Of a DNA stretch of 64,000 bases, positions 23,101-33,800 are shown piece after piece (position 1 is the stretch's first letter; every line of letters starts with the position of its first letter). The DNA comes from Purpureocillium takamizusanense (lineage: Eukaryota > Ascomycota > Sordariomycetes > Hypocreales > Ophiocordycipitaceae), in contig NC_063071.1 in assembly GCF_022605165.1 (NCBI RefSeq), forward strand, positions 372,001-436,000. The letters are read 5' to 3'. The notes under the pieces were generated by a model. It made no database searches, was not told the origin of the DNA, and saw only the letters and a program-made list of their open reading frames with translations. The position numbers were made by a program, and so were the translations under genes.

Positions 23101-24719
23101 GTGGCGGGGACAGCAGCGCCGCACATACATAGCACCTAACAGCCTCCAATACGGGAGGCATCAAATGTTTGTGCAAAGTACGTATGTACATGAAGAAGTG
23201 CCCAATGCGGATTGCCGTGTCCCGTGGGCTGCTAACTAACTACGCCTTTGTTTCTTCTGGCAGGATGATGCGTTTGCCTTTTTCCGTCCGCCCCGTGGTG
23301 GTGGTGGTGGTGGTGGTGGTGTTGCGAGCGAGCGAGCGCGCGTGCGTCCGTTCATCCAAATCGTATTGACGCATGGCGAGCACTGTGCAGTAACGAACGA
23401 ACGTTTACAGCCCCTGCATCATCCTCTGCTTGCCCCGGTGCGCACCAGTGAGTCGTGTAATAAGCGAGCATGATTCGTATAGGGCATACATTCCCCATTC
23501 GTGCCTGCCTTTTTTCGCAGTTAGATGTTGGCATCGTGTGCGCCTTTTCGTTTGCCTTGCTTCTCCAGTCTGGTCCCATCTCAACCCATGCAAGCCGCCA
23601 TCTCCGACCAGCCTGTGCGCGAGCGAGCAAGGTCAAGGTCAGAAGGCGCCCTGGAACATTCTGGCGCTGCACAGCCATCGACAACAAGCGCATTGAAGCA
23701 ACGGCACCACCTCACCCAGGCCCCTGACTCTCATCCACGGATGGCCTCAGCCCTGGAGGGGGGAAGGCAGCCAAGTCCCGCGGTGCGCGGCCCGTGGCTG
23801 TGGCCTTGTCCCCGTTGCAACGCAAACCGAGGCTAAGAATACACAACTCAACCATTCTATGCCCATTGCGGACCGAGTCTCAGCGCCACATCACGAGCCC
23901 TCCTCCGTGCCGCGACTACTCGAGGGTCAAGGGGGTGAGGGAGGGGGGGGGGGGGGGGACACAACAGGGACAGGCCCAGCCGCGACCTGGTTCGCCGGAC
24001 GATGACTCTGGGGGAACTGCACAGCACAGACACACACACGGGAAAAACAAGGTCGGCCGCCATCAACGACGGGCTGGATTCCGTGAAAGGCATGCCCCGC
24101 CCCTCCGCGCTTATCGGCAAAAACCACGCGGCATCACACCCCGCCACACCCATCTGATGAGAAGAATGTTCATGTTGCTCACCGTAGAGCTGATGGGCGA
24201 GCGGACGGTCAGTCAGTGAGGCGAACGTCTAGGTAGGCCACATGTTGTTTCGAACTCAGGCGTTGTACCCACAGAGCCCGTACCTGATTGTCCCATCTCA
24301 GCTACAATGCTACATTGATGTATCCATCCACGCCCACCAGACATCAATCCCTCCCAGCACAAGGCGTAAGTAAGCCCCTCCTCCCTACTCCCTCCTCCCC
24401 CATCCTACCCCACTTTTGTCCGTTCTCAACGGTGATTGTGGGTCTTGATTCGCGACCTCCGCTCGTCTGCATCCCATACCTCTGTAAAAGCGATATGACA
24501 AGTCACAATTCGCCCGATCTGAGCGCCGGCTGTCAGGCACACATGGGCGGCCCCCCGGCCACATGCAGGCTATGTTCGGGGCCAATATACGTGTAGACAA
24601 CCTTCAACCTTTGCTCAACATCTCCCCACCATAGCGCTCAGCATTCGCAGTCCATCCACCGCCGAGCCGCACGCATCGCCAGAAAGCAGACAAGCGGAGC
24701 CGCCACCGGTCTTCAAATC
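16935..24719. other. Long stretch without a convincing gene (about 7.8 kb)
   Basis: Contains only low-complexity or stop-broken frames. Notable simple repeats: (CAC)n near 18955-18990, (GAC)n near 20130-20166, (GGT)n near 23296-23322 and a G17 run near 23943-23959. The minus-strand frame 17096-18169 is open for 357 codons but looks like promoter or leader sequence of the F-box gene. A regulatory, lncRNA or divergent-gene content cannot be excluded. Confidence 0.45.
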
Positions 24720-24725
24720 TATAAA
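24720..24725 (+). promoter_or_regulatory. TATA box candidate
   Basis: TATAAA lies about 240 bases before the ATG of the 45-bp-repeat gene at 24958. A nearer ATG at 24764 opens a 65-codon frame (ending 24961) that overlaps the main start. It could be an upstream frame in the leader or belong to an extra 5' exon. Confidence 0.4.
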
Positions 24726-24957
24726 GATGCCCTTGCCTCGACGCCGCTCTGAGTTGAGCCAACATGAAAGACAAGTTGATTCGGCTTGCGAGGACGCCTC
24801 CCACCATCCCTGAGCCTGAGCCTGAATCTCATACTGTCTTTGTGCGTGGCCTTGCATCTATTCCCGTCGTTCATTCCATCTTTGCTCTTCTCCTGAAGCC
24901 CCGCCTTCATCAGCCTACCGCCCGCGCCGAGGCCGTTCACGTTATACTGCTGTCGCC

Positions 24958-25580
24958 ATGAATAACCAGTCGCCCTCGTCTATGGTCAGCGAGACCGAAC
25001 ACGGGCCCACTGTCAACGGTTCCTTCGGTACCACTCACTCGATCCCTGAGTCTCCCGTGAACGGGTCTCCTATCACCACTCACTCGACTCCCGAGTCTGC
25101 AGTGAACGGACACTTCGTCACCACTTACTCGGCCCTCGAGTTTACCGTCAACGGATCCTTCGTCACCACTCGCTCGACCCTCGAGTCTCCCCTCAACGGA
25201 TCCTCTGTCACCACTCACTCGACCCTCGACTCTGCCATCAACGGATCCTTCGTCACCACTCACTCGATCCCCGAGTCTGCCCACAACGGATCCTTCGTCA
25301 CCGCTCACTCGACCCCAGAGTCTCAGTCCCATGTCGCTTCAGACTACTCGTATGTGTGTCTCTTTGCTGTCCTACCTCAACATCTCCTTGCTTCTCTTCT
25401 ATACGTGTCCAGTCCTGACTCGGTAGTAGGATACACGCACACCATCCCGCTACCGGCCACGCAAACGCCGCCTATGACCAGACCGGAACCGTGTCGATGC
25501 TCGACCTGTACGTCTACGAAACCAGGCCTCAGGAGATCCCCCTCTCCGAGAGGCTCCTGCAGTTCAGTTTCCGGGGATAA
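24958..25580 (+). CDS. Hypothetical protein with seven 15-residue tandem repeats
   Basis: The ATG at 24958 begins a frame whose residues from about 17 onward are seven 15-residue units on the pattern VNGSFVTTHSTPES. The preferred model has one intron, 25350-25429 (80 nt): donor GTATGT, branch CCTGAC, acceptor GTAGTAG. It moves into a frame with good codon use (QTGTVSMLDLYVYETRP) ending at 25580, for 180 residues. A nearer acceptor at 25411-25412 would remove 63 nt and keep the first frame to 25623, giving a less protein-like end. No signal peptide is evident. The repeat is rich in Ser/Thr and has repeated NGS. The opposite strand is also open across the array, but it lacks the TATA and intron signals. 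No family is recognised. Confidence 0.55.
25009..25326 (+). repeat. 45-bp tandem array, seven copies
   Basis: The AACGG of each unit recurs at 25015, 25060, 25105, 25150, 25195, 25240 and 25285, i.e. exactly every 45 bases without a single indel. Base differences between units are scattered, so the array is old enough to have diverged but is kept in frame. Confidence 0.95.
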
Positions 25581-25623
25581 CTCCTGTCGCCGCACTCACT
25601 TGCTCGTCATCACATATGGGTAG

Positions 25624-28102
25624 TTCGCCTTTGGTACCTGCCACTGTCAGCTCTGATGGTGTTTGGTACTTCATGTCCCCCTACGAAAATCAAACATCAA
25701 CGACTCATGAACACGCAAGGTGTCTACCCTTATGTTTTGACGCAGACGGAACGAGCTTGCAACATTAGATGACTATTTCTGGATCACATTGAACCATTCG
25801 TTTGGATGGGGATGGGTCCAGTCGGAGGATTCCCACGGCAGACAAAGAGCACAGTACTGTTCACGTCGGCGCCAAAGGACATCAACGGTATCCTTTTCTC
25901 AAAACGGCGTTCCAACCACGCCCATTTGCATTTCTGCCCACAAAGCTATGTATTAGTTCAAAGACATATACCGTGTACATATGACGGCTGCTACTTTGGC
26001 ACTCGCATATGTCTATTTACCCACACGGCATCACACGATATACCATCCGACTGGAGCGCCCGCCATTCTCAATCGCTGCCGCGGCTGCCGCGGCTCGGCA
26101 GCCCGGATGGGCGTCAGGTTGCTTCGCCGCTGGCTCCACTCGTTGCTATACCACCCACCAGCCTCCTACAGCAGCAGGTGGAGGTGTACTCAGGTGCAGG
26201 AGGCAGGCTGTGTTGCTATGACTATGTGGATTCTAGGTTGCTGGACAGGTGTGTGTAGGCGAATAGAGATGGACGTGTGTCAGCTTGGTAGCTCTTATAG
26301 ATCTTTTTTTCCATGTAGCTCAAATACTTGCACCAAATTTGCAGTGAAAAGCTTCAACCTTGTGCCGGCCTGCCCTCCTGGTCGTAGCGGAAGGCCTATA
26401 AACCATAAGAGGGTTGTAATAGGTGGCCTGGCTAGTATTGCCGGGGACGGTCCGTGCTTGATGGCGATGACACCACACCGCAGCGCCGTCAATGGCTTCC
26501 GCGCCATCGTTGTTTGAGGGCCGCAGAAACAGCTCGAGTTGTGGGCAGTTGCCCTGCGTCTAGTGCATATCAGTGGATGCCCGTCTGAGACGTGGAAGAA
26601 CGGGTCAGAAGGCACGGGGCTATGTAGAAGAATTGGGGGCTTTGGGGTCATTAACAATGGGGCGCGAACACCTTATAAGCCAAAATCACCAAGCCGCTAA
26701 TGCAGAGTTGCATGCCGTTCAGCTGGCACTGGACTTGTCTCGGGACACGCAGGAAGCACGGACATAGCGCGACAAGTTGTCAGTCTTTGGCATCGCCGGT
26801 GGGGTTCATATGAATGCGGTAATGTCCAACGCGGGGTTCATGCTACGAAGGGGCCGCGGCTTGCGTATTTGAAAACAAAACGGCCTTTCCCGCTGCCGGT
26901 CGACAACAAAAGACCAAGTCAAACCCGTCTCATGAACATGAAGACTAACCATATATTTTCTTTTTCCTTCTTCTCGGAATGCCCTTCCTGGCGACCCGCG
27001 CATATCAAAGGACCAGGAGTTTTATATTGAGACATCGCATCTTGCCGTTCTCGTGCGGTCGTAGCAGCATGTGATATCATCTTCCGGCGTGACATGGACC
27101 CCTCCTTGTATTCAGGCGGGAGCTGAACTTTTTGGAGAGGTGGCGGCTACCTGTGTACAATCAAGCTGAACGACTGCGTCACGTTGCAGCGGCCCGCATA
27201 TGTATGTGCATGTAGTCGAACAAAGCGGAGACCATTGTACAACTTTGCAAGCGCGCGTGCAGCAACATGACATGAACGCACGGGTGGTAGTAGTAGTAGT
27301 ACTGTAGCATAGCAGTAGAGGAGGAGGGCTGAGGGTCGGACAGCGTAGGCGGGTTACACTTGGAACGCCCTGCCGAGGCTGCACAGCATTCGCTGGGAAA
27401 CCAATCCACCTCCCATGTCTTTCTGGTCCGACACAAGACGCCGCCATGAACAATATACAAAGTACATTGATATATGTAAGTACTTCGTACTCCCCCGCCA
27501 AGCTATGTCGCCGTTGCGTTTGGTTTAGTGGTTGGCAGCCGCGAGCGAGCTGGAAACAAAGCCAAAAAAAAGAAACGAAAATCAAAAACGAATAAATCAC
27601 ACTGTATAAATGTACATACGCACAGCCCGCTCGCGTCCCGTGTCTCTCGCCTGCGGCGTGCCGCGCTGGCAGCAGATCGTGGCTGTCTGAGCGACGCTTG
27701 GAACCCGCCCCGTGAACCAATGGAAGCAGAACTCGGGGAGTCCGTGCTCCACGGCCCGGCCCGGGAACCGTTTGCCCGCCTTGACAGGTCACTCTTTTGG
27801 GCGGCCGGTGAATCTGCAACGGCACACTGCGGCATGCAGGCGCGGCAGACAGCACAGCACAGGCCCCGTTCACGTCAGCTACGTTATGTCCTCTGCAATG
27901 TTTCCCCTCTTTCATCACCAACCGTCCCTGTCGAAGCACGACGGCAAACTGCGACACAGCACAACAGGTGGTGAGCAGGCGAGGTGATGAGGACAACGAA
28001 AGACAATGGAGGGGGACGGCGGCCCGTATATGCGTCTGGTGCTACCACGGCCCAGAGAACGACTGGTGGCGTTGCCCTCTCACACGGCTACACCTGCCGG
28101 GC
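25624..28102. other. Intergenic, no gene seen
   Basis: Open stretches at 25981-26517 (+), 26295-26657 (-) and 27112-27996 (-) have no recognisable domain or convincing codon bias. The last one includes hydrophobic and poly-Thr runs typical of chance translation. Confidence 0.5.
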
Positions 28103-28110
28103 TATATAAA
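28103..28110 (+). promoter_or_regulatory. TATA box of the alkyl sulfatase gene
   Basis: TATATAAA lies about 220 bases upstream of the ATG at 28327, leaving an A/C-rich leader typical of fungal 5' UTRs. Confidence 0.6.
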
Positions 28111-28326
28111 GAGCAACGCCATCCCTCCGGACAACGACTGATATCCGGACTCGTGTTGTGGCACAGCAGACTGGGCAGAACAGCACCAGACAAAACAAAC
28201 AGCACAGCTCAAGACTCCATTCAAGTTCCAGACCCCCCCCTTCCAATATCTTACTGAACACGGACCAGGACAACAACAGCTTGCCCCTTGTTTTCAAACA
28301 CAACACAAATCAGGACAACCGCGACA

Positions 28327-30336
28327 ATGAGCTCACCAGCAGACGAGACCAACCACGACTTCGAGTTCGCCCAGCGCGGCCTCGTCGCCACCTTCAAAGA
28401 CCCCCTCGTCTTCTCCGACCCGAACCGCGGCGGCGGGGGCAAGGACGACAAGGGCACGCACGTCGTCTGGAACACCGAGGCCTACGACTTCATGCAGGAC
28501 GACTGCCCGCCGGACCTCGCCAACCCCTCGCTCTGGCGCCAGGGCCAGCTCTGCAGCGTCACCGCGGGGCTGTACCACGTCGTCGACGGCATCTGGCAGA
28601 TCCGCGGGCTCGACCTCGCCAACATGACGTTCGTGCGCGTCCCCTCGACCAACTCGGTCGTCATCATCGACTGCCTCACGTCCGTCGAGACGGCGCGCCG
28701 CGGCATCGAGCTCTTCCAGGAGCACTGGCGCGAGACGGTCGGGCAGGGGGGCAGCGCCGACATCGCCGCCCTCATCTACACGCACTGCCACGTGGACCAC
28801 TTTGGCGGCGCGCAGGCCGTCGTCGACGAGGCGGCCGTCCACGGCACGGGATCGCCGCTCAAGATCCTCGGCCCCGACGGCTTCCTCGAGCACGCCGTCA
28901 GCGAAAACATCTACGCCGGCGCCGCCATGAACCGCCGCTCCGTCTACATGTACGGCGAGCGGCTCGACAAGTCCCCCACGGGCCAGATCGGCTGCGGCCT
29001 CGGACAGGCCCTCTCGTCGGGCACGGGCGCCATCATCGCGCCCACGCACGTCATAAAGGTCGACGGGCCCCTGCTGCCGGACCTGGCCATCAAGGGGCTC
29101 GACGTCGTCTGCCAGCTCACCCCCGGCACCGAGGCGCCCGCCGAGGTCAACTTTTGGTTCCCGCAGTACAACGCGCTATGCATGGCCGAGAACGCGACGC
29201 ACACGCAGCACAACATCCAGACGCTGCGCGGCGCCCCCGTGCGCGACGCCCGCCTCTGGTCGCGCTACCTCGACGAGTCCATCGCGCTGTTTGGAGAAAA
29301 GGCCGACGTCGCTTTTGCGAGCCACCACTGGCCGACGTGGAAGTACGCTGGTGACGGTGACTCCCCGCAGGAGAACCTCATCCTCACGTTCCTCTCGGAG
29401 CAGCGCGACTTCTACGCCTACCTCCACAACGAGACGCTCCGCCGCCTCAACAACGGCCAGACCCCCGTCGAGATCGCCGAGGCCATCGTCATGCCCCCCG
29501 AGCTCAGCCTCCGCACCCACCTGCGCGGCTACTACGGCTCCGTCAGCCACAACGTCAAGGCCGTCTACGACCGCTACATGGGCTGGTTCGACGGCAACCC
29601 GGCCAACCTGTGGCGCCACCCCCCCGTCGCCGAGGGCGTCCGCTACGTCGCCGCCATCGGGGGCCGCGACGCCGTCCTCGCCCGCGCCGAGGAGTACCGC
29701 AAGAGCGGCGACCTGCGCTTCGCCGCGACCCTCCTCAGCCACCTCGTCTTCTCGGGCGTCAGCGGCGACCAGGCCGACCTCGTCGCCAGGGAGAGGCTCG
29801 CCGACGTGTACACCCAGCTCGGCCGCGGCGCGGAGAACGGCACCTGGCGCAACATCTACCTCACGGGAGCCCATGAGCTGCTGCACGTCCCCGAGGGCGG
29901 CGTCGCGTCCCTCGCCCCGTCCTCGCTCATGGCCCTCAACTTCGACGAGCTCTTCGACACCGTGGCCATCCGCATCGACGGCCCCGCCGCCTTTGAGCAC
30001 AAGGGCCTCACCATCGACTTCATGGTCGGCGACATGCAGGTCGGCCCGGGCGACAAGATCAAGGGCGCCGCCTGGCATCTGCGTCTGAGCCACGGCGCGC
30101 TGACGGGCCGCGCCATGGAGTACGTGCAGCCGCGAGCAACTGCCAGCGACGTCGACCTCACCGTCTGGCTTTCGCACGCCGGCCTCGTCCAACTCGTCGG
30201 GAGCGCCGCGGCGGGCAGTCCCAAGCGCATCAGCGACATTGAAGGGGCTACCACCGCCGGGGACCCCGGGGCCTGGGACGCCGTCACGTCTCTCATTGTC
30301 CTCCCCAACCCTGCTTTCAACATTGTCACTCCCTGA
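28327..30336 (+). CDS. Alkyl sulfatase (metallo-beta-lactamase fold, BDS1/SdsA1 type)
   Basis: Predicted zinc hydrolase of 669 residues that releases sulfate from alkyl sulfate esters, supplying sulfur or carbon; yeast BDS1 and Pseudomonas SdsA1 are the named relatives. The zinc-binding motif is THCHVDHFGG (His153, His155, Asp157, His158). Further family blocks are GIWQIRGLDLANMTFV, the TPGTEAPAEVNFWFP segment, and the dimerisation/helical region (YMGWFDGNPANLW). The C-terminal part from about residue 545 has the layout of the SCP2-like sulfatase domain. The length matches the family. There is no intron and codon use is very GC-rich. No signal peptide follows the chosen ATG, so a cytosolic enzyme is expected, unlike the exported SdsA1. 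It stands alone. Confidence 0.92.
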   Translation: MSSPADETNHDFEFAQRGLVATFKDPLVFSDPNRGGGGKDDKGTHVVWNTEAYDFMQDDCPPDLANPSLWRQGQLCSVTAGLYHVVDGIWQIRGLDLANMTFVRVPSTNSVVIIDCLTSVETARRGIELFQEHWRETVGQGGSADIAALIYTHCHVDHFGGAQAVVDEAAVHGTGSPLKILGPDGFLEHAVSENIYAGAAMNRRSVYMYGERLDKSPTGQIGCGLGQALSSGTGAIIAPTHVIKVDGPLLPDLAIKGLDVVCQLTPGTEAPAEVNFWFPQYNALCMAENATHTQHNIQTLRGAPVRDARLWSRYLDESIALFGEKADVAFASHHWPTWKYAGDGDSPQENLILTFLSEQRDFYAYLHNETLRRLNNGQTPVEIAEAIVMPPELSLRTHLRGYYGSVSHNVKAVYDRYMGWFDGNPANLWRHPPVAEGVRYVAAIGGRDAVLARAEEYRKSGDLRFAATLLSHLVFSGVSGDQADLVARERLADVYTQLGRGAENGTWRNIYLTGAHELLHVPEGGVASLAPSSLMALNFDELFDTVAIRIDGPAAFEHKGLTIDFMVGDMQVGPGDKIKGAAWHLRLSHGALTGRAMEYVQPRATASDVDLTVWLSHAGLVQLVGSAAAGSPKRISDIEGATTAGDPGAWDAVTSLIVLPNPAFNIVTP

Positions 30337-30875
30337 GGGGCATCATGGATCCCCCATGATGTCGATATACACTAGCCGCGAGCGCTCGATGCTCAGGTGA
30401 AAGAGACCTTTGCTTGTTAGTCATGTCGTGTCGCAGCTAGCTTTTAATCCTAAATCGGGAACCCAACACAGGCATACATACGCCGTGCATCTCGCGCCAG
30501 GCACGTATGCCATTGATATGACAGATTGCCTCTCCATTTCAGACCTAAGCCCGCGAAACAGGGCGTTCCAGCCGTACTAAGCTACCAGCATCGTCTATCC
30601 TGCATGCCTGCCAGCCTACCTGCCCGACTCGTTGAGACAATAACGCCCTATACATCTATCATCCGACTCCCATCCCGAGAGTTGACGCCAAGGACCCATG
30701 CCCACAATCTATTCGCCTTCGACCTGCCCAATGGCCCGTGCATGTATATATAAGTAGTCGTCGTATCGTGTACCTGAGCGCCGTCTCCCATATATAACAC
30801 TTCCATGACCGCTTGCTCGCTCGCCCGCCTGTACGTACACGCACGTACATCATCGTGTGAGCAGAGTCGTCAACA
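30337..30875. other. Convergent 3' intergenic region
   Basis: Lies between the ends of the alkyl sulfatase (+) and the large minus-strand gene. TATATA-rich motifs occur near 30745 and 30790, but no gene is supported. Confidence 0.6.
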
Positions 30876-33800
30876 TCACGACAGACCCGCAAATTCGTTT
30901 TGCCGCAAGAAACTCGACGCCAGCTCGTCGCCGCCTTGTTCGGCCGCTTCCATCCAGTGCACCGCCACGCACATGATCCCCGCGTCGTTCCTGACGTCGC
31001 CTTCAGTCGTGCCCATGGCTAATCCGTCCGGGGCGTTGGCCGACATGCCCTGCGGCCGCGTGCCGCCGCTGCCACCGCCCATGCCGCCCGCGTTTGGTCC
31101 TCCCACGCTGCCTCGCGCCCGTTCCGTCCGTCCATACTTCTCCATGACCACCTGCTTGAAAACCTCCCTGGGCTTGGACAGCGGGAGCGTCGTTCTCTCC
31201 ACAAACTCGGGGTTCGACAGGTAGAAGAGAGCCAGCTCGCGCTGCGCCGTCGCATACCCTTCCTTGGCCGTAATCGCCCACATCTTCCCTGCGTCGTCCA
31301 TCTTGTATGTGCTCGACGGAGGAGGCGGCGTGCCCGTCGCCGAGGGAACTGCCTCCGCCACGGGCCCGCCTCCCTCGCCCGCCGACTTGCGCGTGTTCGC
31401 GCGGGCCGCGATGATCTCGTCGGCCATCTCCACCATGGTTCGACACACCTCCGACTTGACCTTGAGAGCCGCCAAGCCCGTGTTCCAAAACGCCTTTCCC
31501 TTGTCCGACTTGTCTAGGATGCTCGGTGGGACGAATGACGCTATCATCTGGAGATCGCGGAACAATGATTTTGGCCGGATGGACGCGTCACGAAACAGCA
31601 TCTGTAGCTCCTTTGTGATTGCGTCCGTGTTGGATGCGCTTCCCGACAAGACGGACCGCGTCTCCGAGTTGGATTGCCGAGATTGGTAGACCAGCCCTGT
31701 AGACGGCAGAGACGACTGGAGAGCTTGAGACCGGCGCTCCTTGATGTTATCGATTGTGCCTTCCAGTTGGGCGTGACGGTTGATGGCCCCGTTCTCTTCA
31801 GCGACGACCACGCTTGAGCCAGCGTCCGATCGACTCGCCCTCGGCCGTTTCGACCCGCTGGACAACAGCGATGCCACGATAAGATGCTCCAGCTCGTTAA
31901 GCGCATTGAGCTTGGCATGGGGGTTCGGATGGACGGAGAACATGTTGAGAAGTCGTTGGAACGCCTTTTTGAAAGGAAAGTCGGAAGCCGTTTCTTTTTG
32001 TATTGGCCGGCCGTGCCCATCACCACCGCTGCCGACGGCTGAAACTTCCTGGTCGGGCTTGGGCGTCGTCGCCTCCAAGGAGCCAGATGATCGCTCGCCT
32101 GCTCCATCTCCAACGCCGCGCAGGTTATTGCAGCTCTTCTTCTTCTCAATGACTCTCGGCCTAGGAGAGCTTTTGCTCTGTCTATCCTTTTCTCTTCTCT
32201 CGGATCGGCGGCGGGCTCGTCGATCGAGCGCTTCTTTCCTGTCGATACACTGCTGTCCAAGGTTGTCAAACCAGACATCCGTCTCCGACCCGCGGGCGAG
32301 TACCAGGTTCCCAAGGTCGGATAGAAGCAAACTGGTCACCGACCGCCTTAGCTCGTTCAGAAAGCGGCTTTTCTCGTCTTCTGCTCTTGGAGGGAAGACC
32401 GTCTCGTTGGAAGACGCCGACGTGGCCGGTCGCCCAAAAGAGACACTGGAGCTTGATGGTAGCTGCGAGTGATACAGCGGTCCTGAGAATGTCGTCGACA
32501 GATTGGTGAGGCTGGTCGTCGGAGAGTAGGCTCTCGAGGCTAGCGAGCCGGGGGACATGGCAGGCTGGAATGGCGACCAGAACGTGCTGGCCGAGTCGAT
32601 GGTGTGGATTGGAGATGCCTTCTCAAAGTACTCCTGGCCGTCCACGATGTCGGACAGATGGGCGCCCGCACGGCTGCCAGCTCGAGCCGAGTCAAGGTGG
32701 TGCTGGCTGCCAACGCCCCGAAGATCCCGGGCGTACGCGCCGGAGCGGTTCAGCGACGAGGCAAAGCGGCGGTCACCATCGCTAAGGAGGCTTGAGCTGT
32801 CGTCCGCCGCCGCGGTCTGCTCTCGCTCGCGAATTCGCATGCGGTCATACACAATCTTGTCGCGCTTGTAGAGTTCGCTCGACCACAAGACTGGTGCTTC
32901 GCGTATCGTCTCGCCAATCAGCTGTGAGATGCAGCGGTCAACCTCGCAGCAGAACCGGTGGATCCTTTCTTCGCTCTGGCAAAAGTTTTCCACGTTGTAT
33001 TGTTGTAGCCATAGCGCAGTCTTCTCGGCTTGATCATCGCTGAGCTTGTTTGGCCCGCCCTGTTCCTCGGATGCTGCTAGCAGGTCCATGACCTGCGACT
33101 CGGTGCGGTAAAGATATGAGGCGCTCTGGCCGCGGCTCGTGTTGGTCCGCGATCGCTGGAACGAGTTCCACCGCCGGGGCATCCCCATCGTCTTGAGCGC
33201 CTGGCAGACATCGCGGCTGTGTGCGTACTCCCTAGAGTTCCGAACGTCCGTGACGAACCACATTTTGTCTCGCATGGCCCTGACGCGTCTCATCATCTGA
33301 TCGATCAGGCCCTCGTGCCTCTCTTGGCTCTGCTTGAGCCACACCAGCCACGCATCGTACTCCTCAATAGCCGCCGCGGACCTTCGTATCGAGTCCTTGG
33401 GGCCACGGGAGAATATGTTGATGAGTACAGCGAATCCGTTCTCGCGGAGAGACTGGGACCCCAGTGCGTTGAGTTGTTTCAGCGTCTTCCAGTATGCGTG
33501 AGCCGAGACAAAGTCAGCCTGCGCTTTGGATCGTGCGGAAGCCGCCTTGAGCATGGTAATCAGGATGGGATCAGGCTCGTCGACGACGCCGTCCGAGGTA
33601 CTTGATGTCGGTTCCTTGGCGACGTGCTGTCGGTATGGGTTTCTGCTGGACATGGTCTTTTCCGGAGTGATGATCTTGGTCCTGGACTTGTACCTTTTGA
33701 GTCTCGACGCGCGATTGCTCAGCTGGGCTCTCTCGCTGTCGGCTTCCAGACTGCGTGGTATCTCGTAGTCCTCCACCAGCCTGAGAATAGAGTCTCGGAG

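Noticed and set aside
27112..27996. 294-codon open frame on the minus strand
   Set aside because: Contains poly-Thr, Cys-rich and hydrophobic runs typical of chance translation. It has no domain or splice support and overlaps simple repeats.
28158..29354. 398-codon open frame overlapping the alkyl sulfatase
   Set aside because: An Arg-rich out-of-frame shadow of a GC-rich gene. The sulfatase frame has clear zinc motifs.
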